The notes under the pieces were generated by a model, which did no database searches, was not told the origin of the DNA, and was given only the letters and a program-made list of their open reading frames with translations. Shown here one piece after another: positions 28,436 through 38,357 of a DNA stretch of 64,000 nucleotides. This DNA is from Bradyrhizobium betae (GTDB taxonomy: Bacteria; Pseudomonadota; Alphaproteobacteria; Rhizobiales; Xanthobacteraceae). The stretch spans positions 6,764,501 through 6,828,500 of the forward strand of contig NZ_CP044543.1 of the NCBI RefSeq assembly GCF_008932115.1. Direction: 5' to 3'. Position numbers and translations under genes: made by a program. The first letter of the stretch is position 1. Each line of letters begins with the position of its first letter.

Positions 28436-31400
28436 ATGCTTTCTCTCGACAAGGTCATTGCAGGGGCAAAAGTGCGCGGTCTGGCGGGTGCATCGCCGGT
28501 CGAGATCCTGCGCACCGAGTGGATCGGGTCGGATGCTCTTAATGTCGTCTACCGCGGTTCCGACGGACCCGCTGAGGTAGTACTCTTCCGCGACTCGGAA
28601 CCGAACCTTGAACTAGTCCAGGCGAGCCGCGCCTTCGGCTTCGATGGCGACGGAGAGACGTTCCGGATTGCATCCGAAGCGCAACGCATCCGACTTGCGC
28701 ATCTGTTCGATCCCTACTTTGCAGTCCACAGCTCGCGGATCGAGCCGCTGCCGCATCAGATCACGGCCGTATACGGTGAAATGCTTCCCCGTCAGCCGCT
28801 GCGGTTTTTGCTCGCTGATGACCCTGGCGCCGGTAAAACGATCATGGCTGGGCTCTTCATCAAGGAGCTGATCATTCGTGGCGACCTGGAGCGCTGTCTG
28901 ATCATCGCGCCGGGCAGCTTGGTGGAGCAGTGGCAGGATGAGCTGAAGGAGAAATTCGATCTTACCTTCGATATCGTCTCGCGCGAGCAGATCGAGACGT
29001 CGGTTACCGGGAACCCGTTCGTCGAGCGCAATCGCCTCATCATGCGGCTGGACATGGCTGCACGCTCGGAGACGTTGCAGGCGAAGCTGCAGGCCGCTTC
29101 AGATTGGGACCTCGTCATCTGTGACGAAGCGCATCGCATGGCGGCGAGTCTGTTCGGCAACGAGGTGAAGTACACCAAACGCTACAAGCTCGGACAGTTG
29201 GTCGGCGGTCGTACGCGCCACTTCCTTCTAATGTCGGCGACACCTCACAATGGCAACGACGCAGACTTTCAGCTTTTCATGGGCCTCCTCGATGCGGATC
29301 GCTTTGAGGGGCGGCCGCGCGAGGGAGCCCGCAAGGTCGATGTGTCCGACCTGATGCGTCGCCTCACAAAGGAAGAACTGAGAAAATTCGACGGTTCGCC
29401 ACTGTTCCCTGAGCGCAGGGCTTCCACGATCCAGTACCAGCTCTCTGACCTCGAAGCCCAGCTATATGCCGCGGTCACCCAATATGTGCGCAATGAGATG
29501 CGCAATCTCAACAATCTTGGCGACGACAAGCGGAAGAACAACGTAGGCTTCGCGCTGCAGATTTTACAGCGCCGGCTCGCGTCTTCTCCCGCGGCGATCT
29601 ATCGCTCGCTTCTCCGCCGTCGCGAACGGCTCGAAGCTCGGTTAGCGGAGGAGCAAATTATCGCAAGGGGAGGCCGGCCACAGAAACAGGAGCAACTCTC
29701 ATCCCTTTTTGATGATGACGAAGACAGCGATCTCGACGAGGTCGGTGGCGCAGAGCTGGAGGATGCCGAACAGCAGATCGCGGATCGTGCGACAGCGGCC
29801 CAGACCATTCCCGAGCTTGAAGCCGAGTTGATTATTCTCCGTGACCTCGAAAAGCTCGCTAACCAACTGAGGAAGTCGGGCGAAGATGCCAAGTGGCGCC
29901 AGCTTGGCGAGATCCTAGACAAGCCTCCAATGGTGGATGAGGCGACCGGCCAGCGTCGCAAGCTGCTGATCTTCACCGAGCCGCGCGACACACTCGAATA
30001 CCTGGCTGACAAGATCAGGCAACGCATTGGCAAATCCGAGGCAGTAGTCGTCATCCATGGCGGCGTGCCACGTGATGTGCGGAAGGCCAATATTGCGGCC
30101 TTCAACGATGATCCAGAGGTGCGCATCCTGGTCGCAAACGATGCTGCCGGGGAGGGCGTCAATCTACAGCGCGGCGCTCATCTCATGGTCAACTACGATC
30201 TGCCCTGGAACCCAAACCGCCTGGAGCAACGCTTCGGACGTATCCACCGCATCGGTCAAACGGAAGTCTGTCATCTCTGGAACCTCGTTTCCGCCGACAC
30301 GAGGGAAGGCGAGGTCTACGCTCGACTACTTGAAAAGCTCGAACGGGCGCGAGAGGCCTTGGGAGGGCGCGACAGCGTCTATGATGTGCTCGGCGAACTC
30401 TTCGAGGGTAAGCCGTTACGCGAACTGCTCATGGAGGCCGTACTCTATGGTGACGACCCCAAGCACAAGCAGCGGCTGTTTACAGCTGTGGATGGAGCGG
30501 TCGACAAGGAGAAGATCGAGACGCTGATCCGCGAGCGAAAGCTCACCTCGGAAGGACTCGATCCGCGCACAGTCACGGAGATCAGGGAAAAGATGGAGCG
30601 CGCTGGGGCGCGACGCCTTCAACCCCACTACATTCGAGCGTTCTTCGAGAAGGCATTCGTGCGGCTCGGCGGGCAGATCAGGCGGCGCGAGACCGGCCGC
30701 TATGAGATAACGCGCGTGCCAGGGCGTCTCCGCGACCGGGACCGTTTCGCGGGTGGCGTCGTCCCGATCGCTGAACGTTATGAGCGCGTTTGTTTTGACA
30801 AGGCATATCGCGATACTCACAAGCCGCAGGCGGCCATCATCACCCCGGGCCAAGGGCTACTGGACGTGGCGATCGCCGTCACACTGGAGGAGGCGGGCGA
30901 TGTCCTGAAGCGCGGCGCCGCCTTGGTGGATGAGGCTGACGAGGGCCGCACCGGTGCTCGCGTGCTCGTGACACTGGAACATACCATCCGCGATGGGCGA
31001 CCGGGCCGACATGGCCAGCCGAGCGTAGTGTCGCGCAAGATGCAGTTCGTCATGCTCGATGAGCAAGGCAACGCCCTGGATGCTGGTCCTGCACCCTATC
31101 TGGACTTTCGCCCCCTCCAGCCTGATGAGACCAATACCGCAAGCAAGCTGCTCGAAGTCGACTGGTTGAAGGGCGACATCGAGAAAATGGCCATGCACTT
31201 TGCGATCGCTAATCTCGTGCCGCAGCACCTCAGTGAGACGCGCGAACGCAGGCTCGCAGAGGTCGATAGGGTCGAGGGCGAGGTAAGGGCGCGGCTCAAG
31301 CGCGAGATCAATTACTGGGATGGCCGAGCCGAGGAATTGGCCTTGAAAGAGCAGGCCGGAAAGGGTGGCCGGCTTAATTCCGGCAACGCCCGGGCCTACG

Positions 31401-31927
31401 CGCAGACGCTTACAGAACGGTTGGATCGACGCCTGCGCCAGCTTGTCGAAGAACGGGACATCCAGGCCCTGCCACCGCAGGTAAGGGGCGCGGCCTTGGT
31501 GATACCGATTGGCCTCCTAAGATCGCAGACGGGTATGGCGCCAAGTGGTTTCGCTGAGGATGCGGTGGCTCGGGCCGAGGTGGAGCGGTTGGCGATGCAG
31601 GCTGTTTTTGCCGCAGAGCGCGCCCTCGGGCGTGAGCCGCGAGACGTGTCGGCCGCCAAAGTGGGCTTCGATATCGAGAGCCGCAATCCCAAGAGCGGGC
31701 ATCTACACTTCATCGAGGTCAAGGGCCGTATAGAAGGCGGCGACACCATCACTGTCACGACTAACGAGATGATCGTGGCGCTGAATGCCGAGGAGCATTT
31801 CATACTAGCGATAGTCCCTATTTCCGCCGGCGGGTTCGCCAATCAGCCTGTTTACGTGCGCAAGCCCTTCGACAGCCCCCGGCCCAGGACGCTTGCGCCA
31901 CGATCTTTCATCTCGACAAGCTGGTGA
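28436..31927 (+). CDS. SNF2-family helicase with C-terminal DUF3883 domain
   Basis: A 1163-residue superfamily-2 ATPase. The helicase core has ADDPGAGKTIMAG (Walker A, 131-135), ICDEAHRMA (DEAH, 230-233), LLMSATPHNG, and the second-lobe motifs NDAAGEGVNLQRG and LEQRFGRIHRIGQ, which are characteristic of SNF2/RapA-like translocases. The C-terminal 100 residues match DUF3883, with GFDIES (Asp1079) and HFIEVKGR (Glu1094, Lys1096); this arrangement resembles a PD-(D/E)xK nuclease-like core. It is the first of three co-oriented genes with a methyltransferase and a DUF499 ATPase. It probably translocates on phage or foreign DNA in the defence complex. Confidence 0.9.
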   Translation: MLSLDKVIAGAKVRGLAGASPVEILRTEWIGSDALNVVYRGSDGPAEVVLFRDSEPNLELVQASRAFGFDGDGETFRIASEAQRIRLAHLFDPYFAVHSSRIEPLPHQITAVYGEMLPRQPLRFLLADDPGAGKTIMAGLFIKELIIRGDLERCLIIAPGSLVEQWQDELKEKFDLTFDIVSREQIETSVTGNPFVERNRLIMRLDMAARSETLQAKLQAASDWDLVICDEAHRMAASLFGNEVKYTKRYKLGQLVGGRTRHFLLMSATPHNGNDADFQLFMGLLDADRFEGRPREGARKVDVSDLMRRLTKEELRKFDGSPLFPERRASTIQYQLSDLEAQLYAAVTQYVRNEMRNLNNLGDDKRKNNVGFALQILQRRLASSPAAIYRSLLRRRERLEARLAEEQIIARGGRPQKQEQLSSLFDDDEDSDLDEVGGAELEDAEQQIADRATAAQTIPELEAELIILRDLEKLANQLRKSGEDAKWRQLGEILDKPPMVDEATGQRRKLLIFTEPRDTLEYLADKIRQRIGKSEAVVVIHGGVPRDVRKANIAAFNDDPEVRILVANDAAGEGVNLQRGAHLMVNYDLPWNPNRLEQRFGRIHRIGQTEVCHLWNLVSADTREGEVYARLLEKLERAREALGGRDSVYDVLGELFEGKPLRELLMEAVLYGDDPKHKQRLFTAVDGAVDKEKIETLIRERKLTSEGLDPRTVTEIREKMERAGARRLQPHYIRAFFEKAFVRLGGQIRRRETGRYEITRVPGRLRDRDRFAGGVVPIAERYERVCFDKAYRDTHKPQAAIITPGQGLLDVAIAVTLEEAGDVLKRGAALVDEADEGRTGARVLVTLEHTIRDGRPGRHGQPSVVSRKMQFVMLDEQGNALDAGPAPYLDFRPLQPDETNTASKLLEVDWLKGDIEKMAMHFAIANLVPQHLSETRERRLAEVDRVEGEVRARLKREINYWDGRAEELALKEQAGKGGRLNSGNARAYAQTLTERLDRRLRQLVEERDIQALPPQVRGAALVIPIGLLRSQTGMAPSGFAEDAVARAEVERLAMQAVFAAERALGREPRDVSAAKVGFDIESRNPKSGHLHFIEVKGRIEGGDTITVTTNEMIVALNAEEHFILAIVPISAGGFANQPVYVRKPFDSPRPRTLAPRSFISTSW

Positions 31928-32041
31928 GGCGCGGGACGGCGCCATGTTGAAACGAGAGAGCTCGAAGCCTTGGCGAACGACCATCGCTAGGACTGCACCT
32001 GCACATTTGCTCGGCGGAACATGCCGCGAGGAAAGGACTAA

Positions 32042-34930
32042 ATGGCACTAGCCGCAAAAGACCGAAAAAAGCTGATCGAAGTTTCGATCCCGCTAGAGGC
32101 AATCAACGCTGAGGCTCGTCGACGTAAACAGAAAGCTCCGAAGGGTTACCCGACCTCGTTTCACAAATATTGGGCGCAGCGACCAGTGGCTGCCTGTCGC
32201 GCAGTCTTATTTTCACAGATCGTCGACGATCCGGCGTCGTGTATCGAGGAGTTTCCGACGATCGAGGCGCAGAATGTCGAGCGTGACCGGTTGCATCGAC
32301 TGATCGAGCGAATGTTGCCGTGGGAAGTATCAAACGACGAGGCTATCCTCAGCGAAGCTCGCTACGAGATTGCCCGGTCGGTTGCCCGTGGTCGCAGTGA
32401 GAAATTGCCGCCTCTTGGCGAAATGAAACCGCAGGCGATTATAGACTATCTGCAAGCTCACGCTCCGCCGGTGTTCGATCCATTTTCCGGCGGTGCCTCA
32501 ATGCCGCTTGAGGCACAGCGGCTGGGTCTTAAAGCCATTGGCTCTGACCTGAACCCAGTCGCGGTGTTAATCGGCAAAGCGCTTGTGGAACTGCCCCAAA
32601 AATTTACTGGCCGCAGACCGATAAACCCTGAAGTCAATGAGTTGCACCAGTGGAGGGGTGCACAAGGTCTTGCGGAAGACGTCCGCTTTTATGCCCGCTG
32701 GATGCGCCAGGAGGCGGAGAAGCGCTTGGAGCAGTTTTATCCTAAGGTCACTCTTGAGGACGGCAAGGAAGCGACCGTCGTCGCATGGCTGTGGGCTCGC
32801 ACAGTTCGTAGCCCCGATCCGAAGGCAGGAGGAGCCTATGTTCCACTCGCATCAACATTTCTACTCTCGTCTAAAGAGGGGCGCGAGGTAGTCGCTGTCC
32901 CTCAAGTCAATCGGTTCACTCAAACATGGACGGTCGAAATCAATGACCATCCTACGTCAGAACAAATCAAACTGGCACGAAGCGGAACTAAAAAGGGAAG
33001 CGCAACATTCGCGTGCCTCCTTACTGGGGTGCCGATTGATGGGCGCTACATAGACGAAGAGGCATCTGAAGGCCGAATGCGATCTCGCCTTGTTGCCACT
33101 GTCATTGAGAGCAGGAATGGACGGCGTTATGTAGCTCCTACATTGCAGCATGAAGCAACGGCGCAGCGCGCTGTGGAATTTCTGGCGACGTCAGGGGAAG
33201 CAATGGACATTCCCCTTCAAGAGTGTCGAGGAACATTTGGCAGCAATGCTCAGGGGCGGCGGTACGGATTTCGCCGGTTTTCTGACTACTTCAGCCCGCG
33301 ACAATTGCTTGCTGCCGTTACGTTTTCAGACCTGGTGATGTCGGTCCGAACGAGAGTGCTTGAAGACGGCCTTGCATGCTGGAGTGATCCGACAATAGCT
33401 GATCGGCGACCAATCGCCGAGGGCGGTCTCGGGCCTGTTGCTTACGCCGACACCATCGCTACGATGATGAGTATCGTTCAGGCCAGGATGAACCTTTATG
33501 GGTCGAGCCTTTGCAAGTGGCTCACAAAAGACAACGCCATGGCATCGGCGATCGCCCAAAAAGGGATCGAGATGGCTTTTGACTTTGCCGAGGGCAATCC
33601 GCTCGCGAAATCCAGTGCAGACATCCTTACCTGCAGTGAAGCAGTAGCTGGTTGCCTTGAGCTCCTATGCCCAGCAGCGCCAGCGACCATAGAGGTCGCG
33701 GATGCAGCCAGTACCAACGTTGTTGATCAACTGATCGTAGCCACCGATCCCCCATATCTCGATAACATCTCCTACGCTGATCTTAGTGATTATTTCTATG
33801 TTTGGCATCGCCGTTCGCTAAAGTCGATCTGGCCGGACTTGTTTCGGCGACTAGTTACGCCAAAGACAGAAGAGATTGTTGCGGAAAAGTACCGACATGG
33901 AGGAGAGGCGGCGGCGGCCGCGTTCTTCATGGCTGGAATGAAATCGGTGCTGACCCGACTAAGCAAAACTGTCGCCGACGATTATCCGTTAACTCTGTTT
34001 TACGCTTACAAGCAGAGCGACGCGGAGGCTGACAGGCAGTCGCCCACTGGTTGGTCGGCTTTTCTCCAAGCGGTCGTCGACGCAAACTTATCCATCGACG
34101 CAACATGGCCATTGCGAACCGAGCTAACAGCGGCGCTCAAGCAAAACGTGAACTCCCTCGCGTCATCTATCGTTCTCGTCTGCCGCCTTCGCCATCTTGC
34201 AGCGCCGACTACTACTCGGGCCGATTACATCCGCGCGCTTCGTCGCGAGATGCCTGATGCCCTGGCAGAAATCCGCCGCGGCGGTGTCGCTCCGACCGAC
34301 CTCCAACAGGCTGCAATTGGGCCTGGGATTGGCATATTCACTCGCTACGCCCAAGTTCTCAATACTGATGGCACGCCGATGCTCGTCAGTGATGCCCTGA
34401 GGCTTATCAATCAGGTGCGCGAGGAAATAACTTCTACAGGGGATGCAGACTACGACAACGAGACTCGGTTCGCGCTGGATTGGTTCGCGGCGAAGGGTTT
34501 CGAAAATGGCCGGTCTGGCGACGCAATCACCATGACAAACGCTGTCAACGTCTCGCTCGACGGGTTGAATGCCGCCGGCTTCTTTAGCGCACGCAGTGGC
34601 GGGGCTCGACTTTTAAGGCGCGACGAACTTCCCAATGCATGGGACCCAGCTCTGGACGCCCGCGCCACCGTCTGGGAAGCTTGTCAGCATCTTGTCAAAC
34701 GGCTTACGGCCGAAGACGGAGGCGTCGAGGCTGCAGCCGTCCTCTACAATCGTTTGGGCGCGCTCGCCGACCCCGCTCACGCGCTCGCACGTCGCCTTTA
34801 TGACATCTGCGAACAGAAGCAGTGGGCTTCTGAGGGCCGAGTTTACAATCAACTGCACCAGGAATGGGCTGTGATCGAGAAGCGCGCAGCCGAACTGGCC
34901 GACACCCGCACCGACCTGTTTACCCGTTAG
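32042..34930 (+). CDS. DUF1156-type DNA methyltransferase
   Basis: A 962-residue predicted DNA N6-adenine or N4-cytosine methyltransferase. The N-terminal DUF1156 region shows KLIEVSIPLEAINAEARR and SFHKYWAQRPVAACRAVL. The cofactor site reads VFDPFSGGASMPLEAQRLG from residue 145, followed by GSDLNPVAVLIG. The catalytic motif DPPYLDNISYADLSDYF starts at Asp569. Both motifs are intact, so activity is expected. It follows the helicase by 114 bases and precedes the DUF499 ATPase by 10. In this context it most likely marks self DNA, though some DUF1156 proteins may act differently. Confidence 0.9.
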   Translation: MALAAKDRKKLIEVSIPLEAINAEARRRKQKAPKGYPTSFHKYWAQRPVAACRAVLFSQIVDDPASCIEEFPTIEAQNVERDRLHRLIERMLPWEVSNDEAILSEARYEIARSVARGRSEKLPPLGEMKPQAIIDYLQAHAPPVFDPFSGGASMPLEAQRLGLKAIGSDLNPVAVLIGKALVELPQKFTGRRPINPEVNELHQWRGAQGLAEDVRFYARWMRQEAEKRLEQFYPKVTLEDGKEATVVAWLWARTVRSPDPKAGGAYVPLASTFLLSSKEGREVVAVPQVNRFTQTWTVEINDHPTSEQIKLARSGTKKGSATFACLLTGVPIDGRYIDEEASEGRMRSRLVATVIESRNGRRYVAPTLQHEATAQRAVEFLATSGEAMDIPLQECRGTFGSNAQGRRYGFRRFSDYFSPRQLLAAVTFSDLVMSVRTRVLEDGLACWSDPTIADRRPIAEGGLGPVAYADTIATMMSIVQARMNLYGSSLCKWLTKDNAMASAIAQKGIEMAFDFAEGNPLAKSSADILTCSEAVAGCLELLCPAAPATIEVADAASTNVVDQLIVATDPPYLDNISYADLSDYFYVWHRRSLKSIWPDLFRRLVTPKTEEIVAEKYRHGGEAAAAAFFMAGMKSVLTRLSKTVADDYPLTLFYAYKQSDAEADRQSPTGWSAFLQAVVDANLSIDATWPLRTELTAALKQNVNSLASSIVLVCRLRHLAAPTTTRADYIRALRREMPDALAEIRRGGVAPTDLQQAAIGPGIGIFTRYAQVLNTDGTPMLVSDALRLINQVREEITSTGDADYDNETRFALDWFAAKGFENGRSGDAITMTNAVNVSLDGLNAAGFFSARSGGARLLRRDELPNAWDPALDARATVWEACQHLVKRLTAEDGGVEAAAVLYNRLGALADPAHALARRLYDICEQKQWASEGRVYNQLHQEWAVIEKRAAELADTRTDLFTR

Positions 34931-34940
34931 GGGGAGTTTC

Positions 34941-37900
34941 ATGAGCGGATTCGTCTCGAATCAGCGCATTAATCAAGCGCTCCTTTTGTTGACCAAGGTG
35001 CTCCAGCCCTATGTCGAGAAGCGCATGCGTGATGCGTATCGCGGCAACTGGCAGCAGAACCTGTCAGTTGCCGCCGGCACCGACACATCGAAGCCACTCG
35101 ATGCTTACGCGCTACTGAAAACCATGGTCGATAATTGGCAGCACGCATTCCGTGATGGGCTCAAACCGATTGTGCGCAATCACGTCTCGCTTGCTCTCGC
35201 CGCGCGCAACGACATGGCGCACGCTAGCGGCACGATCGAAGATACCGACGCGATCTCGTACCTCCGCTCAATCCAGGCTGTGGTCGAAGCTATCGAGCCC
35301 AAGTCTGCCGCTGGCATCAAGGCATTGCTCGACGACCAGACCAAGGCGATGGCCGAGGCAATGGGTGTCACGACTGAGGTCGCAGCCAAGACGGTCGCCG
35401 TCCCGCAACAGCAAACGCTCGATCTCGACGACAGCAAATACACATGGAAGCCCTGGCGCGATGTAGCGCCGCCTCATGCCGATGTGATGGCTGCGCGGTT
35501 CCAGGAGGCTGAATTTGCTGCTGACCTATCGACGGTGAGTCGTGGCGAAGGGGCTGAGACCTATCGAGACCCTCGGGAGTTTTACCGCATCACTTATATC
35601 ACTGGGGGATTGCGCAAGGTACTTCAGAGCGCAATCGAGCGCTTGGCTGGCAAGGGCGGCGATCCCGTCATTGGGCTGCAGACCTCGTTTGGTGGAGGCA
35701 AGACGCACACTATGCTGGCGCTCTACCACCTGGCGAGCGCCAAGAGCCCCGAGACGCTGCCGGGTCTCGCTGACATCTTCAAGGATGCGGCCGTAACGAC
35801 GTTGCCGATCCGCTCGAAGCCAGTTGTGTTTGTCGGCACGGCTGCCGGCGCCAATCAGCCATTCATCGTGGACGGCGCGCGCACTGTCAAAAGCCTTTGG
35901 GGACTGATCGCTGTAAAGCTCGGTGGCTGGAAAGCGTACGAGACAATCAAGTCATCAGATGAGGCGCGAACCAATCCCGGCTCCGAGGCAATGATTGCCA
36001 TCTTGAAGCAAGCCGCACCGTGCCTCATCCTCCTGGACGAAGTAGTAGCCTATGCACGAAACCTCGAAGGTATTCCCTACGACGGCTTTGTTTCATTCTT
36101 GCAGTCACTCACTGAAGCCGCAAATGCGGTGCCAGGTGTGTTGGTGGTTGGCTCGCTGCCAGAGAGCGGCGCCGAGGTGGGCAATCAGCGAGGTCGCGAG
36201 GCCCTGTTAGCTCTCGAAAAGGTCTTCGGTCGTGTGCAGTCGGCGTGGGCCCCAGCCCAAGGCACCGAAACATTTGAGATCATCCGCCGCCGCCTGTTTC
36301 AGGAACTGGACCCTGAGGGTGAGAAGGCTCGCGAGCAAGCCGTCAAAGCTTTCACGAGCTACTACAAGAACAATGCGGGTGAGTTCCCAAGTGGCGCGCG
36401 CGAACGTGCTTACGAGGCGCAGCTAACCGCAGCATACCCAGTGCACCCCGAACTGTTCACGATGTTGCAGACTGATTGGGGTGCGCTTGAAAGGTTTCAG
36501 AGGACCCGCGGCGTTCTCAAAATGATGGCGCAGATCGTCTACCGGCTCTGGCGGGACGGCCATGCAGCGCCTATGATCCTGCCGGGCGACGTACCGCTGA
36601 CCGACGACAAGGTGCGCGCCAATGCGCTGGTACCGCTTCCTACGGGATACGATGCAGTGATCTCCAAGGAAGTTGCTGGTGATCTCTCGAAGCCAGCGCA
36701 GATCGAGGCGCGATCCCCATCCATCGGTAAGAACAAGGCCGTGACCCGGGCGGCAACAGGACTGTTTATGGGCACCGCGCCCCATGGATCGACGAACAAA
36801 GGAATGGAGGTTGCGCGTCTTCGGCTAGCCTGCGCTATTCCTGGCGAACAGCCGTCTCAGTTTTCAGAAGCCCTTCGTCGACTCGGCGAGAACGCAGCCT
36901 ACCTTTATAGTGCGGGAGAGAACTATTGGTTCTCCCCGATTGCCTCTCTCAATCAGGAGGCCGAAGACCGTGCCAAAGGACTATCTGGCTCCGATGTCGA
37001 GGCAGAATTGGTTTCGCTGATCCGGTTAGAGGAGCGGCACAAGGGAACCGGCTTCTTGCGTGTTCACGGTGCTCCCGACGATCCCTTGAGCATAGACGAC
37101 GCCTACGAGGCCGCGCTGGTGCTGCTTCCTCCGTCCGCATGGCACCGGGGGCGCGACCAAGATACTCCAGCAATGACCCTCGCGGCCGACATTGTTGAGC
37201 ACAAAGGTCCTGGCCAGCGTCGCAATCGAAACCGGCTAGCGTTCTTGGCCGCAGATCAGTCGGCCCTTGAAGATATTCAGAACGTGGTTCGCAAGAAGCT
37301 CGCTTGGGGTTCTATTGTGCGCGATGCGCGCGGCATTCTGCAGCTGCCGCCTGCCCAGGAGGATGACGCGAAAAAGAAGCTCGCCGAGCAAGAGGCCGCG
37401 GCGCTCAACGCGGTCCGTCGCGGTTGGAAGCACTTGTTGCTGCCGCAGGAGCCTCAGCCAGGGAGTGCTTACGTCGCCCGTGGTTTTGATCTTGAGCCCG
37501 TTGCACTGACCAATCGAGGCAGTGACCCGGCGCCGCTGGCCCAGCTCGCGTGGAAGAAGTGTGAAGATGACGGGCTCATAGTCGCGCGCCTCGGCGTATT
37601 GGACAATGACCTGAGCAAAGTGTGGCAGCCCAACCAGCAGCACGTCGCGGTCCGCCAATTGCGCGACTGGTTTGCTCAGTTTCCTTATCTCTCAAAGCTG
37701 CGAGAACCGCCCGTGCTGGCCAAAGCTATCAGCGAGGCGTTGGCGCGTTCGGACGCCAAATACGGTCTCGCTGATAGGTTCGACGAGGCGAAGGGGGAGT
37801 ATGTTGGCCTAAAACTCGCGCAGTTGGTTAGCATCGATCTGAATTCGGATGTCGTACTGATCCGCAGAGAGGTTGCGGACGCCCAGCTGGCCAAGCAGGC

Positions 37901-38276
37901 GCCGCAGACGGCTCGGCTTGCTAACGGCAATACTAACGCGACCGGTTCAGGCCAGCCCTCCGTTTCTCAGCCACTGCCCACTGGCGGTACTCGCGCCGCT
38001 CGCCCCCGGCGCTTCTACGCCAAGATCGTCCTCGATCCCAATCGTCCCACGCCTCAGGTTAGCAATATCGCCCAATCCATTCTAAGCGAGCTGGATCGGG
38101 TCCGCGGTATCCGTATGACGCTGACGCTCGATATTGACGCCGAGGCCGCCGACGGCTTCCCCGAGGATGTTGAGAGCGTCGTGCGTGACAACGCCGCGAG
38201 CCTGCGGATTACGGATTTTGGTTTCGAGGGGAGTAAGCAAACAACTTCCGTTTGGTCTGCAGTTTCACACTTGTGA
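34941..38276 (+). CDS. DUF499 AAA ATPase with N-terminal Swt1-type HEPN domain
   Basis: An 1111-residue protein. The first 120 residues form a HEPN-like helical domain with the R-x4-H signature as AARNDMAH (Arg89, His94), the RNase motif of active HEPN proteins. A DUF499 ATPase domain follows: Walker A SFGGGKTHTM (251-255), Walker B LILLDEVVAYAR (Asp366, Glu367), and VGSLPESGAEV as a sensor-like strand. The C-terminal third is of unclear fold, with a final segment RFYAKIVLDPNRPTPQ. It begins after a GGGGGAGTTTC ribosome site 10 bases past the methyltransferase stop. It is likely the signalling or effector component of the trio. Confidence 0.88.
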   Translation: MSGFVSNQRINQALLLLTKVLQPYVEKRMRDAYRGNWQQNLSVAAGTDTSKPLDAYALLKTMVDNWQHAFRDGLKPIVRNHVSLALAARNDMAHASGTIEDTDAISYLRSIQAVVEAIEPKSAAGIKALLDDQTKAMAEAMGVTTEVAAKTVAVPQQQTLDLDDSKYTWKPWRDVAPPHADVMAARFQEAEFAADLSTVSRGEGAETYRDPREFYRITYITGGLRKVLQSAIERLAGKGGDPVIGLQTSFGGGKTHTMLALYHLASAKSPETLPGLADIFKDAAVTTLPIRSKPVVFVGTAAGANQPFIVDGARTVKSLWGLIAVKLGGWKAYETIKSSDEARTNPGSEAMIAILKQAAPCLILLDEVVAYARNLEGIPYDGFVSFLQSLTEAANAVPGVLVVGSLPESGAEVGNQRGREALLALEKVFGRVQSAWAPAQGTETFEIIRRRLFQELDPEGEKAREQAVKAFTSYYKNNAGEFPSGARERAYEAQLTAAYPVHPELFTMLQTDWGALERFQRTRGVLKMMAQIVYRLWRDGHAAPMILPGDVPLTDDKVRANALVPLPTGYDAVISKEVAGDLSKPAQIEARSPSIGKNKAVTRAATGLFMGTAPHGSTNKGMEVARLRLACAIPGEQPSQFSEALRRLGENAAYLYSAGENYWFSPIASLNQEAEDRAKGLSGSDVEAELVSLIRLEERHKGTGFLRVHGAPDDPLSIDDAYEAALVLLPPSAWHRGRDQDTPAMTLAADIVEHKGPGQRRNRNRLAFLAADQSALEDIQNVVRKKLAWGSIVRDARGILQLPPAQEDDAKKKLAEQEAAALNAVRRGWKHLLLPQEPQPGSAYVARGFDLEPVALTNRGSDPAPLAQLAWKKCEDDGLIVARLGVLDNDLSKVWQPNQQHVAVRQLRDWFAQFPYLSKLREPPVLAKAISEALARSDAKYGLADRFDEAKGEYVGLKLAQLVSIDLNSDVVLIRREVADAQLAKQAPQTARLANGNTNATGSGQPSVSQPLPTGGTRAARPRRFYAKIVLDPNRPTPQVSNIAQSILSELDRVRGIRMTLTLDIDAEAADGFPEDVESVVRDNAASLRITDFGFEGSKQTTSVWSAVSHL

Positions 38277-38357
38277 ACAGTCGGTGCCTCCAGTAGGGCG
38301 CACTGGGTTCACCAAGAGCGACTCCGCTCTATCACCGCTCGCCATCCAGACAGACGA

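Noticed and set aside
28436..38276. Assignment as DISARM or BREX
   Set aside because: There is no DUF1998, phospholipase-D or PglZ-type gene, and the methyltransferase and ATPase are of the DUF1156/DUF499 type. The three-gene set fits a separate type better.
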